Both the position numbers and the translations under genes were made by a program. From positions 2,153,001 through 2,217,000 of the forward strand of contig JANUWF010002273.1 of assembly GCA_026120185.1 (NCBI GenBank): DNA of 64,000 bases, written 5' to 3'. Under the pieces are notes generated by a model. The model saw nothing but the letters and a program-made list of their open reading frames with translations, was not told the origin of the DNA and did not search any database. Shown in pieces: positions 10,219-21,320 of this stretch (positions are counted from its first letter, which is position 1; each line of letters starts with the position of its first letter). Source of the DNA: Voacanga thouarsii (taxonomy: Eukaryota > Streptophyta > Magnoliopsida > Gentianales > Apocynaceae).

Positions 10219-11524
10219 TAGCGTCGAAGCTTCTCTATCTCACTAGCATTACTTCCTGTAACAATTATGTCATCAATATAAACAATAAGTAAGGTAATAT
10301 CATCATGCTCCCTATTATAAAATAGAGTATAATCCGCCAAAACTTGCTTAAAACCATACTCCTTCATCGAGTAGCTCAACTTGCCAAACTATGCCCTTGG
10401 TGATTGTTTCAACCCGTACAATGCTTTTTTCAACTTACACACCTTACCTTCCCCTAGTGTAAATCCTGGAGGAGGATCCATATACACCTCCTCGATCAAA
10501 TCACCATGGAGAAAAGTATTTTTTACATCAAATTGGCATAATGGCCAGTCTAGATTGACTGCAAGAGATAGAATGACTCGAACGGTGTTCATTTTAGCCA
10601 CAGGAGCAAAAGTCTCATGATAGTCAATCCCATGGGTTTGAGTGTAACCCTTGGCCACTAGTCTAGCCTTATACCTTTCAACTATCCCATTTGACTTGTA
10701 TTTCACTGTAAACACCTACTTGCATTCTACTGTCTTCTTCTCTTGTGGCAACTTAACCATCTTCCAAGTAGAATTCTTTTGAAGGGCCTTCATCTCCTCT
10801 TCCATAGCAATCTTCCACTTCGGATCTCCAAGGGCTTCCTGAAAATGACTAGGAATAGACACAGAAGACAACTGAAGAGCAAAAGCTAGATGAGCCTTAG
10901 ACAAGTGATGATAAGAGATAAAATCAAAAATGGAATAAGTGACATTAAAAGACGACTTGGAGAAACCTAACCTATCAAGTTCTTTACGTTCACGAAGAGG
11001 ATATATCCTACCATTATTGTGATCCATAACTGGTGGATTCAAAATAGTAGAATCTATCTTTAAAGTTGAAGTTGGAGGAGAAGGAATACATACCTCAAGG
11101 TTAACAGTAGAAGAGTCATCCGATGGCATGGTAGTATCATTAGGAGGGGCACTAGAATCAGGAGGAGGGGGTATAACAGGGGTATTCTATTTTCTTCTGG
11201 TATAGCCTTTTTGAAATAACATAACTGGTCTTTCATTATTTGCCTCCTTAAATTCAGACTCAACCTCAGCTGAACAAGTATCATCTAAAGATTCCGTAGT
11301 CTCCACAATAGCTGAGTTCTCCCCCTTACTCGACATACACAACTTCTTCTCTTCTAAACATAATCGTTCCTCTTCCTTACTACTAATCTCCCCCTGAAGA
11401 GGAATCATAGAGACATCCCCAGAAAAATAAGACTCGTGTTCACAAAACTGAACATTCATGGAAATATAATATTTACCTGTAGGAGGATGAAAATATTTAT
11501 AGCCTTTTTGAGAATTAGAGTAAC
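10161..11524 (-). pseudogene. pol: E1 linker and reverse transcriptase
   Basis: After an integrase C-terminal / linker segment with acidic and Ser-rich sequence, the copia RT begins with EALGDPKWKIAMEEEMKAL. It continues through [47 protein letters not shown] and the catalytic LLIVYIDDIIVTG. All pieces are in one frame, separated only by nonsense codons, until the 35-bp duplication at 10149-10218. The RT would copy element RNA into cDNA in the cytoplasmic particle. Confidence 0.9.
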
Positions 11525-12524
11525 CAAGAAAAACATATTTAGGAACATGCATAGTAAAGCTTAAAGCCCAAGAAACTTCAAGGATATGACGATTCTTACG
11601 CTCTGCTACACCATTTTGTTGTGGTGTGTAAGCACAAGTTGTTTGGTGGAAGATGCCATGTTTTAGGAAGAATTGGGTAAGAGATTAATTTACAAACTCA
11701 CGACCATTGTCAGAATGAAAAACTTGGACCTGAGTATGAAACTGTGTCACAATCATTTTGTAAAATTGAGGAATCACCTGTATAACATCACTTTTAGATT
11801 TCATCAAATATACCCAACTCACTATAGTGTAGTCATCAATGAAAGACACAAAGTATTTATGGCTGGAAGTAGATGGAGTAGAAAAAGGACCCCATACATC
11901 GGTGTAAACACATGAAAAAAGAATAGAACTCTTATTGAAACTGGTTTTGAAAGGAACACGATGGTTTTTAGCATAAATGCATTGTTCACATCTTAAATTA
12001 GAGATAGCAACATTGCGAAACAATTTAGGAAATAAACGCTCTAAATACGGAAAAGATGAATGCCTCAGACGATAATTCCATAAAAGAATCTTCTCTCTAT
12101 CAACTGACTCGTTCTCTACTTGAAGGCCATGGCTAGGTTTAGATTGGAACCGCGTAGCCCCTTCTAAGTAATAAAGACCTCCTCTTTTCTTACCAATGCC
12201 AATCGTCCTCTTCGTACATTTGTCCTGAAAGATACAATGAGTGGAATCAAATATTGCAGAACAATTAAGACTCTCGGTAATCTTACTAGTAGAAAGAAGA
12301 CTATTAGAAAGAGAAGGTGCAAGTAAGACAGATGACATGGAGAATGTAGGAGAAATTGAGACACTCCCAACTTCTGTAATTGGCATAGAGGTCCTATTAG
12401 CAACCTGTACAGACTTAACAGGTGAAGACATTAGAGAGGCAAGTATGGAAGAATTACTAGTCATATGGTCAGTGGCCCCTGAATCAATAACCCAAGTGTT
12501 AGAATTACCTTGGTGAGGAGACAC
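11525..12524 (-). pseudogene. pol: E1 protease and integrase core
   Basis: The aspartic protease active site appears as WVIDSGATDHMT near the start. A GAG-pre-integrase zinc-binding region follows (LWNYRLRHSS, then CEQCIYAKN). The integrase catalytic core keeps the first Asp (VYTDVWGP) and second Asp (FHSDNGREF). An in-frame TAA at about 11685 interrupts it, after which the third catalytic residue lies in NGVAERKNR. The sequence then jumps from a SFTMHVPK block straight to VFLGYSNSQKGYK, skipping the usual ~90 residues between integrase core and C-terminal region, so an internal deletion lies near 11,530. Confidence 0.88.
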
Positions 12525-12734
12525 TTAAGAGACATGAGAAGCAGAAGGTGGAGAAGTATCAATAACAGCAATCTGAACAGATTTCTTATTTTTTTTCTCA
12601 GCTTGTTTGAGTTTATACCACTCTGGATATCCATGCTTCTTCCAACAAACATCTATTGTATGCCTGGGACTATTGCAATAAGTGCAGAAGCGAGAATTGG
12701 AAGCGGCAGAATTCACAGGAACAGAAGGAGTCAA
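12525..12734 (-). pseudogene. gag: E1 nucleocapsid zinc knuckle
   Basis: A short frame carrying one CX2CX4HX4C zinc knuckle (CTYCNSPRHTIDVC), followed by KKHGYPEWYK and a lysine-rich stretch. In copia elements this nucleocapsid motif binds the genomic RNA. It lies in the same frame as the protease-integrase segment downstream, separated only by an in-frame TAA at 12525. A glutamine codon changed by C to T would explain that stop. Confidence 0.85.
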
Positions 12735-13462
12735 CTGAGAGATGCTCTTTTAGATTGTTAGAGCTAAAGCTTCAGAATGATTTTCTGTTTCCATGGTGAC
12801 CTGTCTTTACACTTCACGATGAACTAAAGAGTAGGCTTCTTCCAAGCTTGGTAGAGGGGAAGTAGCCAAAACACGACTACTAACTTGATCTAAATGTGAT
12901 CAAGACCTGCAAGAAACATATAGATGTGATCTTCTGCAATACGCTTCCTTTGTTTCTCAATATTAGCGGCACATGTCATGTCATTGGGCTTACGATAATC
13001 AAGCTCTATGAAAATTGAATTCAACTCGTTGTAATATTCCGGGAGAGGACGACCACCCTGGTGCAATTGGAATGACCTCTTCATCAGTTCATAGACTTGG
13101 GAAGAGTCAGAAACATCAAGATAACTCCTTTTAATCGCATCCCAAACTTCTTTATATGTCCCACACTGAACAAAGTGTGACATCAGATTATCAGTCATGG
13201 AATTAATAAGCCAAGACTTGACAAGAGCATCTTCAGCCTCCCATTCATCATAGCCCGGATCATCTTCTATAGGTGCAGCCTTTCTTCCAGTAATATAACC
13301 CTTCTTCTTCCTGCCAGCAATATGCATCTCTAAAATCTTCGACCAAATACGATAATTAGTACCATCCAATTTAATGTGGATTGCAGAAGAGGTTTCTTGA
13401 ATGGTCACCGTCGAGAGTTTCTTGCTATTAGAGATCTCTTCGTTGTCAGTTTTAATAGCCAT
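12735..13462 (-). pseudogene. gag: E1 Gag capsid region
   Basis: The frame opens at 13462 with MAIKTDNEEI and reads about 190 residues before a TAG. It has the copia Gag N-terminal pattern: an LDGTNYRIWSKILEMHI block near residues 33-49, SWLINSM near 83, a VWDAIKRSY block, LMKRSFQLHQG and YYNELNSIF. These match the Gag-polypeptide / UBN2-type family that forms the retrotransposon particle. Coding similarity continues past the stop into the zinc-knuckle region in another frame, so one frameshift plus nonsense codons break the gene. It is the most intact part of E1 but cannot yield full Gag-Pol. Confidence 0.85.
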
Positions 13463-13611
13463 GATTGATGATAACCAGCATAAAGGCTGCTGGAATTGAA
13501 GATGGCGGCTGTCAAAGAAGGTGGCGGCTGAAATCAGGGTTAGGCTGGAAGAAGGTGATGGCTGGAAGGAAGTGACGACTAGGGTTTGAAAAAGAGGTAG
13601 CGGAAGTCTTT

Positions 13612-13628
13612 CTTTGTCTTTGATACCA
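13612..13628 (-). promoter_or_regulatory. E1 primer-binding site (tRNA-iMet)
   Basis: On the minus strand TGGTATCAAAG directly follows the 5' LTR. It is complementary to the 3' end of plant initiator tRNA-Met, the primer used by most copia elements. Confidence 0.85.
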
Positions 13629-13814
13629 AATTAACAATGTGCTGAAAAAACACTCTTGTGTTTATTCTATATATCTCAAGGTATTTATACAAGATACCTA
13701 GATCTATTTAAGGTAAGTCAACTATACATTAAAATTATAGAAACAATTATAGGAAATAATTACAGGAACATTACAGCTATAATTCCTAAATATGTGTAGC
13801 TATATATGCTAAGT
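13629..13814 (-). repeat. E1 5' LTR
   Basis: 186 bp, same length as the left copy with about ten substitutions, mostly transitions. The primer site TGGTATCAAAGACAAAG (minus strand) begins at the very next base inward. Confidence 0.93.
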
Positions 13815-13819
13815 GAAAG
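13815..13819. repeat. E1 target-site duplication GAAAG, right
   Basis: Perfect copy of 9091-9095 at the outer edge of the right LTR. Confidence 0.9.
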
Positions 13820-14226
13820 GCTCTCACCTTTATTGCCCAATCAAAGTAAAAAAAAAAAAAAAAAAGACAATCACATTAGCTAATTCATTGTCCGATCAAA
13901 TGTAGAATCAAATATGGTTGCTCAAATAGGGAAGTTCTAACAGCTAAGGAGATATACATGATCAAATTCTAGTTTTGAAGAGGACCTATTCTATTGAAGC
14001 AGAAGGTGTTGAAAGTCCCAATTTTCTAACTAAAACCAAGACGAGAGAATCTTAATGCAAAAGTTTAAGCAGCAAATCATATTATCTGGACACACAATGG
14101 AATATTCTATTTTAATGTACAACACCATAACTCAATACCTAATTCCAGAGAAGAACTAAAAAGCATCTCAACGTAAAATAGCTCAAGTATATATGTAATA
14201 AAAAGGAATTAACATGATAGAAATTT

Positions 14227-14243
14227 TGTTGGAACGGAGGGAG
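14227..14243. mobile_element. Orphan Stowaway-like MITE terminus
   Basis: GGAACGGAGGGAGTA is the inverted form of TACTCCCTCCGTTCC, the conserved terminus plus TA target of plant Stowaway (Tc1/mariner) MITEs. The partner terminus was not found to the left within 400 bp, so only one end of a deleted copy appears to remain. Confidence 0.5.
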
Positions 14244-15204
14244 TATATGTAAAATATATACACACATATGCATAAGATATTATTGTTTTTTTTATATATA
14301 CATAGAAAATGTAAATATATATTATCATAATTTAAAATATAGTAAATGATTATAATTCAAAATGATAAATATAAGAAAAAAGAATGATACAAAACAATAT
14401 TATACAAGATATTTTTATACTATTTGCATATAGAAAATTAATTTTTAATTATCATCTTAATATATTCTAATATTACTAATCCTTTTTCCTTTTATAATAT
14501 AACTACACTAATTGCAGAGTAAATTTGGAGTTTATTATAGTCCATAATTTATTGTGATTCATATAATTTAGTTCTTTAGAGTTTATTTTAGTATTTTATT
14601 ATCATCTTACAAATAATTTGTGTTGAAATTATGATTGCATTAAAATTTTAATGGTGGATGTATTTTTTTTCATTTTTGCAAGTTTTTATTTTATTTTTTA
14701 ACTTTATGCTCGCTTCTTGCTAGGCCCGCATTTACCCATTAGGGCCCCGTGTCCCAACTAGGCCAAGATTGGGGACTATTTTATCTCTAAAGGACTAGGG
14801 GTGGGGATCCCTACTTTTTCTCGTGTTGGAAATGGGTCGGGGATGGAGAGAATAGGGTAATGCAAGGAAAGGGTTAGGATTTCAAGTCCCTAGCCCGACT
14901 TGACCCTATTACCATTCCTAATTGTTGGGGCACGTTGATGCCCCCAACATCCCCCACCAACTCCTAACCTTTTTATTTAGAGAAAAAATGAGTAAAACTC
15001 ATACCCAAATTATACAATAATCTAAGTTAGATTTGCCCATTTTGTAAAAGAAAAGGCATTTTATGTAGTAGGATGAAGGAGGAAAAAGGGAAAAATAAGA
15101 AAATAAGGGGAAAAGAAAGAGAAAAATAACAATTTGTAATTACCAGTTTTCCTCTATTAATCCAATCATATATTTGGCACATGTGGACTTTGATTGAAAC
15201 TCCC

Positions 15205-15455
15205 TGAAAATTAGTTACAGGTCCTCCTAATCAATTATAAATTGTTTAAGGAGTCAAAAAGATGTGTGTGTGTGTGTGTGTGCGCGCGCGCGCGCGCGTG
15301 CTAGGTGGAGGGGGGAGGGGGGAAGGGAAAGTCTTATGGTCAAAATAAAATAATTTACAAACAAAATAGTCAAATTTACAAGAAAATTCCTCTTTCTAGA
15401 AATTGATTACAAGTCCTCATAATCTCAATCATAAATTGTTTAAGGAGTCAAAAAA
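15205..15455. repeat. Direct repeat ~50 bp flanking a simple-repeat block
   Basis: The block ATAAATTGTTTAAGGAGTCA with its upstream ~30 bp (CAGGTCCTC / CAAGTCCTC) occurs at about 15212-15260 and again at 15405-15455, each followed by G-rich sequence. Confidence 0.6.
15262..15300. repeat. (TG)n(CG)n alternating tract
   Basis: About 39 bp of strictly alternating purine and pyrimidine, TG repeats running into CG repeats, followed by a G-rich tract. This is the classical composition for left-handed Z-DNA. Confidence 0.85.
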
Positions 15456-15479
15456 TGGGGAGGGGTAGGATTAGGTGGG

Positions 15480-16700
15480 GTATGTGTATTAACCTTATCA
15501 TTCTAGTTTTGTTTCTATCCGTATTAAATCTTCTTCTGATGATGATTCTAATTCAAATTCTTTAGGGTACATTATTTTATTTTTTGTTTTTATAATTTCT
15601 ATACATACATTTTCTATTCCTTGCCTTAAAGATTTTGTATCTTCATCTTATTCTATACCTACAACCACATTTGAATAATTCAAAACTTTAATACTAGTTT
15701 CTCTTTTATTGTTCTAGTACATTATACTATCTCTTGGTACTAAAGGAATATTTGGGTCTAAAAAATTGCTAAAATTACATTCTTCTCTTGCTAATATATC
15801 TGTATTGACTTTTACAGGTTTTATTATTTGTATTCTTTTACTAGCCATAGCTTCTATAATAGGTTTTATTTCTATTTTATATTTAGTTCTAGATCTATTT
15901 GTGTCAACCTTCCTATAAAGCCTATACTTAATATTAAATTTGTTCCCACTACATTCTTCATAGCCTTTACATTGAATTCTTATTTCTGTATTATTGACTA
16001 AATCTTCTAGAGTTATGAAAATTTTGGGCTACAATAAAAGATCCCTCTATTTTTGTTCATATCTACTTCTATAGTTGCTATTATTGCTTTCTTAACATCT
16101 TTCCATCTCTAATCTAACATTGTTGAAAGAACTTTGGTCCCTAAACTTAGCTTTGCTAATCCTTTAATTCCTAACACTATCAATCCTAGGAGCATAAATG
16201 TATGTATGCTTTGAAAATTTCTAAGACTTTCTCTAATTACTAATTTAAGTATTCTTGGTCCTGTTGTTATTAGTAAAAGTTTTTCATTACTAGATCTAAA
16301 TAATCCTATATTCGATTGTAACCATCCTACTTGATATAATCTTCTTGGATTTAATAAATCTATATTATTATTTCTATAAATTTCAACATCTCTATTTACT
16401 TCTATTACTTTCTATAAATGAGTTTTTCTATATTCTCTTGGTTGTCTAATTATATCTAATATAGATGTTTCTATTATTCTATTTGCATTTAAAGTTCTAC
16501 TAGGTCCTGTACATGATTGTTTTATGATAAATATCCAAATTTATAAGTTACATGTTTTTTCTGTTTTCTACCTACTAAAATTTTCCTAAATTTATCTACA
16601 GGCTTGTCGATATCTAATTCTGGGCTTAGAGCTAGTAGACGTTTTTCTAGATGTTCTAGTTTTTTTTTCACAGATTTTAATTAAAACTGCTATCTACATA
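15480..16700 (-). pseudogene. Endogenous pararetrovirus movement-protein-like region
   Basis: The minus strand reads as a decayed coding sequence with few stops across successive short segments, unlike the surrounding non-coding DNA. A central part (about 15,900-16,200) has the block order of the 30K-type movement domain of badnavirus-like caulimovirids: a hydrophobic stretch followed by the WKDVKKAIIATIEVDM segment and later an IRIQCKGYEE segment. An acidic tail follows towards 15,500. Together with the upstream coiled-coil region and the tRNA-Met primer site at 17505-17518, this suggests an ancient integrated pararetrovirus fragment. It has several nonsense codons and frameshifts and no RT/RNase H is seen, so it is inert. 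The family assignment rests on motif memory only. Confidence 0.55.
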
Positions 16701-17504
16701 TTATTTTGTTTTGGATATGTCTTATCTAAATTGGATGTTCCTAGATAATTCGTAAATCCTAAAGAGTCTCGATGATAATTTTTTAAATCCAAAAGGCACT
16801 TTTTATAATCTAAATTATCTTCTAAAGATATAAACTAAGATTATATGATTTGATAGCCTTATATGACTTATCTAATTCTTGTGATTGATTTTCAAGTTTT
16901 AGTAAAACCTTCTTATTATTTTTATTATTGTATGTTTGCAATTTTTGTTCTTGCCTAATTTCCTTTAAATATTCTAATTATTTTATTTTTCTTATCATTG
17001 TGTTATTTTGTTCTTTAATATATTCTAAATTTTCTTTTAACTTATTTGAGTGTTGTATTTTTATCTTTAGTATGCTCTAATACTATTTCCCAAATATTAG
17101 AAATTTTCTTTTCTTGAGCTTCTAATCTTTCTCCAAAATAATTACTAAATCGATCAAACTATTATACTGTTTATTATCTCTATACAAACTATGTGGATAT
17201 TGGGGGGTTAAAATACCAAGTATATCTATGTTTATCAATTTGTATTCTATTTGTAGTTTTACCTATTAATTCGAGGTTTCAATATTCTACTCTTCTAATA
17301 TCTATCATATACTACATAGAACCAAGTGACTTTAATTGGTCATAAATAGCTTTAATCTCTAATTCCATAAGATACAAAGAGTAACTAGGCTGTACTCCAG
17401 GGCATATGGATTAGTAATTCGAAGAAAATGTTTATATCTATTCACTAGCCCTAAAGTCACTTTTAATTGATATTTAAGATCATATAAACACAACATAAAT
17501 TTAT
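16700..17504 (-). pseudogene. Pararetrovirus-like N-terminal coiled-coil region
   Basis: Upstream of the movement-protein-like region the minus strand encodes broken Lys/Glu/Leu/Asn-rich segments typical of a coiled coil (about 16,850-17,150). Nearer the primer site there are short frames without recognised motifs. The position, first coding region after a tRNA-Met primer site, is where caulimovirids with a single leading ORF start. All frames contain stops. A plain low-complexity origin cannot be excluded. Confidence 0.4.
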
Positions 17505-17518
17505 GGGCCCTGATACCA
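17505..17518 (-). promoter_or_regulatory. tRNA-Met primer-binding-like site
   Basis: On the minus strand TGGTATCAGGGCCC occurs just before the pararetrovirus-like coding region. Both pararetroviruses and LTR elements use initiator tRNA-Met sites of this form. No LTR lies immediately upstream, which favours the pararetrovirus reading. Confidence 0.5.
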
Positions 17519-17941
17519 AAAAGAAGAGGGGTACCCTTCAGATAGTTTCAGATGGTCTCTGAATCTAAAGTGGTCCTAAGTTAAAAAATGCTTTGCCAAA
17601 TTAAATCTACCATAGGCAAAAGAGCCAAAATACTTATCTCGCCCTTGGACTGACAGACATGCATAAAAGCATTATAAGGGAAGAGGCATGAGCTAGTCCA
17701 GTAAATGAAAGGATAATTGAATATACTAATAGGTAATTCTCTAACATATTATTCTACTCCCTAGTACCTAATTTATAAATTTAGAATCAATCTGTTATTT
17801 TTATACTTGGTGTGAATTACTCACTCCTGGTACCTATTATTATTTCAAAAGAACTATAGATTCATTAGCAACAATTGCACAATATTCTACATATCTTGAC
17901 GTTGTGGAGTGGGAGATTCGTGACATCTCTCATCACCATAC
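17519..17941. other. Non-coding interval
   Basis: No gene is recognised. It may contain the intergenic/leader sequence of the pararetrovirus-like fragment up to the edge of the E2 LTR. Confidence 0.35.
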
Positions 17942-19686
17942 CGAAGGATCATGGGAAAATAAAAGCACAGTGGAAAATTACAATTTAAAATTTTTTCCGA
18001 GCCAAAGTTGAAGAATACTTACTTTTAGGGCATTTGACTTGAATAAATGAAGCCAGATTTCAACTTGACAAAGTTTCCTGGGTTGGAACGACTATTTGTT
18101 TCGTAGGTATACTAGCTAGCCATCGACTCTTTCGTATCAAACAGTTACTACATTTGTTAACTCTTGACCTTCTAGAGTATGCTTGAACCTCTTATGGATT
18201 ACTACCGGTAAAAGTAGAATTAGAGTGAAGAAATTGGAAGAAAACGAAAGAATTAAACGTTCAAAGAAAAAAACGAAGGAAAAACGACAAGAAAACTGTG
18301 GCTTGGTTTCTAGGCTGAAAAAAGAAAGCTGTTCGTGTGTCTAGTAATTCGGTCCACCCTTTACACACCCACGTGAATCCTTATAAAAGGCTACCAGCTT
18401 TTCTTTTCCTTTTCAGCAAAAATATCGCCACTTATTTTCTTTTATCTCATTTTCCTTCACCTGGTGGCCGCTTCTAGGGATTCTAAAATTCCCTAAGGCC
18501 GTTACTATAACCCTAGTGGGCCAAGATTTTTCTAATTAGTCAAAGACTAATTAAATAGCTATCTTTATTACTTAGTTAATCCACTTGGGCCCCTATAAAA
18601 TTATTCAAGAAAATTAATTAATAAACCAATTTATTTAAATTAAATTAGCCAAATAAATTATTCTAACCCAAATAAATAAATAATTGGACTCTTAGAATAA
18701 TTCTTTCAATATTAAATTTACTCAATAAGTTCATATAATAAATAAATTTGCTAAGGTTTCTTGAGCTACTTTGGGGAACAAAAGACATACTATTCTTAGC
18801 TACTAAAATAACCAAAATACCCTTGCAATAAATAGTTGTATTTTATCATTTTAAATATTTTATTTATCACCATATGAAATATTGATTCCAAGAATAATAT
18901 TATAAGTTCTGTATCTTCGACCTATAGGTATAATGATGAAAATATCCCCCTATATAACACTCATCATTGAGATAGAAAAAATGCACTAACACCTTTCTCA
19001 ATGGCATCTACTATCATTTGATAACTAGTATGATAATCTATGACTTTCAGTATGTATTTACATATCTGAGGGAGCTATCTAAAAGTATACATGCTTAGTC
19101 ACGTTTTCCAAAGGTCTAGATTATTTAGATTATTCCGGATAATCACAAGGGGTGATATCTTCACGTAATGAAGTATAAAAACTCTATTGCATAAGTCTAT
19201 CTTAGTTAACTAGAGTTATACACCCAAGCACAAGGTTATTGGCCTTATGTTAAGACCTTACCTATCATACATCAAAGTATACAAGTCCAACTTTACCAGA
19301 CCACTAACTTATACTTAAGTCTTAGGGTAATCGTCTACGCAGTAGTAGCGATAAACCAATTTTTACTTATTTTAGTATTTTTATAAAGATTATTATCGTC
19401 ATTCAATATATTCCAAATATGTTTACACTATTGATGTGAGTGGACTACTCACTGGTTAAAGTAATAAAGTACCCAACTTCATCAATCAATTAGGAATATT
19501 TTTCTTTTATGTGTTAGTAGCCCATAATCAACAACTTACTGTGAAAACATGACCCAATCACGTAAATTACTTACTAACACACTTAGACCTTAATATGCAC
19601 ATATATGTAAGCAACAAATATTAATGAATGAAGTTAACTTCCAAAATATAGAAATACCTTATTCATTTTGGACATATATTCTAACA
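17942..19686 (-). repeat. E2 3' LTR
   Basis: The inner edge is certain. The minus strand reads polypurine AAGTGGGAGAT and then TGTTAGAATATATGTCC at 19,686. The outer edge at about 17,942 is placed by alignment of its tail to the end of the E3 LTR (…CCTTCA) and is less sure. It shares with the E3 LTRs the blocks around AAATATTKATTCCAAGAATA and TTAAGACCTTACCTATCATAC in the expected order. Confidence 0.75.
18371..18390 (+). promoter_or_regulatory. Promoter-like G-box and TATA on the antisense strand of the E2 LTR
   Basis: CACGTG (18371-18376) is followed after seven bases by CTTATAAAAGG. The spacing and composition resemble a plant core promoter on the plus strand, opposite to E2 transcription. 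Activity is inferred only. Confidence 0.3.
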
Positions 19687-19699
19687 ATCTCCCACTTAT

Positions 19700-20230
19700 A
19701 CTAAATAGACTATGATAGTCCATATGTGCCTATCCCTATAATATCTAAGTGTCTTCGAAATACCTTTTCTATCAAAGACTTGGTAAATGGATTCGCCAAA
19801 TTATTTGCAGAGAAAATCTAATCAACCAATATCTTCTATTTTTAGATGAACTCCTGAATTAGATAATATTTTCTCTCAATGTACTTGCCCTTCTTATGAT
19901 TTCTTGGCTTTTTATATTAGAACACAATTCTAGAATTGTCACAATAAATGGTAATAGGTCTATCCATTTGTGATACAACTCCAAGTTCTGTGAGGAACTT
20001 CTAGAGCTAAACTGCTTTTTTTAAAGCTTTTAAAGTTGCCATATACTCAACTTCCATGGTGGAATCAGTAATACAAGATTGCTTAACACTCCTCCATGAA
20101 ATAGCCCTTCCCGACAAAGTAAAAACATACCCACTAGTGAATTTTCTTTTATCTTTATCTGCCTGGAAGTCTAAGTCAGTGTAACCGATAGGAACTAAAT
20201 AATCAGTTCTGTAAACAAGCATATAAGTCC
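19700..20230 (-). pseudogene. pol: E2 RNase H
   Basis: The frame at 20,007-20,222 reads IGYTDLDFQADKDKRKFTSG, GRAISWRSVKQSC and DSTMEVEYMA, the copia RNase H with its first Asp and the Glu in EVEYMA. The end of the domain, towards 19,700, is carried in frames broken by stops. It stops at the polypurine tract. Confidence 0.85.
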
Positions 20231-21320
20231 CTATTCCCTTCAGGTAATTGGGTATATGCTTTACAACTTGCTAATTTTCTTCCCCTGGGTTTGACTAATA
20301 CCTACTAACCATGCATACTATAAAGCAGATATCTGACTTTCTACAGTGCATAGCATACATAAGATTTCCCATTGCCAAAGTATAGGAAATTCTACTCATC
20401 CTTTCCTTTTCTTCCTGTATCTTACGACACTACTTGGAAGATAAGGTCAATCCACGCCTAAAGGTTATAATTGCACCTTTTATACTGATCCATGCTAAAT
20501 CTGGTAAATATCTTGTAAATATATATAGATTGGGATAAGCCTAACATTCTTTACTTCTTATCTTTAAGAAGCTTTATACCAAGAATGTAGCTAACTTCTC
20601 TTATATCTTTCACGCTAAATAAACTTGATAGTCAAACTTTTATAGATTATAATGTCTCTACATCATTTCTAATGAGTAGAATGTCATCTATATAAAGTAC
20701 CATAAAAGATATGTTGTTCCTATCTACCTTTCTATACACATATGGTTCATCTACGTTTTGTATGAAACTATAAGACTTTATAGTCTCATTAAATATATGT
20801 TCCATGCATGTAATGCTTGCTTAAATTTATACATAGACTTCTTAAGCTTATAGATCATCTGTTTTTGAATATTTGCAATAAAGCTTTCAGGCTGAATCAT
20901 AGAGATGTTTTCACTAAGATAGCCATTGAGAAAGGCTATCCTAACATCTATAGTCATAATGACATGCTGATGGCCAAAAAAATGCAAATGGACTTAAGCA
21001 TGGTAACATGTGAAAAAGTTTTCTCATAATCAATCTCTTCTTTCTGAATATAACCTTTTGCAACTAACCTTACTTTATAAGTTTCTGCCTTTCCATCTGT
21101 ACTTTTTTTTTTCTCATGTTTACCCATTTATACCTTATGGGTTTAATCCCTCCAAATGTAGTGATAAGATCCCAGACTTGATTGAGATAAATAGACTTAA
21201 TCTTAGCATCTATTACTACTTGTTATTTGTCTGTATCAATATTAGTAGTGAGATCTTGTTTCTGATAGTTGGAGACTACCTCAAAGGCTTCTTCAGTCTA
21301 TCTATCTAAAAACTTAGATA
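20231..21320 (-). pseudogene. pol: E2 reverse transcriptase
   Basis: A 20,778-20,987 frame contains MTIDVRIAFLNGYLSENISM followed by QPESFI and KLKKSMYKFKQALHAWN, the copia RT palm entrance. The usual VKTAFLNG Lys-Thr is changed to VRIAFLNG. Downstream the YVDDILL-type catalytic region falls in sequence around 20,660-20,720 that is broken by stops. Upstream coding is visible in short pieces towards 21,300. Confidence 0.78.

Larger units (their letters stand above)
9096..13814 (-). mobile_element. Copia LTR retrotransposon E1 (complete, decayed)
   Basis: The 4.7-kb element has two 186-bp LTRs, a tRNA-initiator-Met primer site abutting the 5' LTR and a polypurine tract abutting the 3' LTR. Domains run gag, zinc knuckle, protease, integrase, reverse transcriptase, RNase H; integrase before RT defines the copia superfamily. 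The LTRs differ at about 10 of 186 positions by my count, so the insertion is not recent. Coding is broken by nonsense codons, a frameshift between gag and the zinc knuckle, a deletion of roughly 90 codons after the integrase core and a 35-bp tandem duplication in RT. The length is near the low end for copia elements. Confidence 0.95.
13820..15480. other. Non-coding AT-rich interval
   Basis: No gene is seen in 1.7 kb. It holds a poly-A tract near 13849, an orphan Stowaway-type terminus at 14227-14243, a GC-richer block at 14720-14960, a direct repeat (about 15205-15260 and 15405-15455) and an alternating purine-pyrimidine tract at 15262-15300. Confidence 0.5.

Noticed and set aside
12241..12516. 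Plus-strand ORF opposite the E1 protease
   Set aside because: Shadow of the real minus-strand pol.
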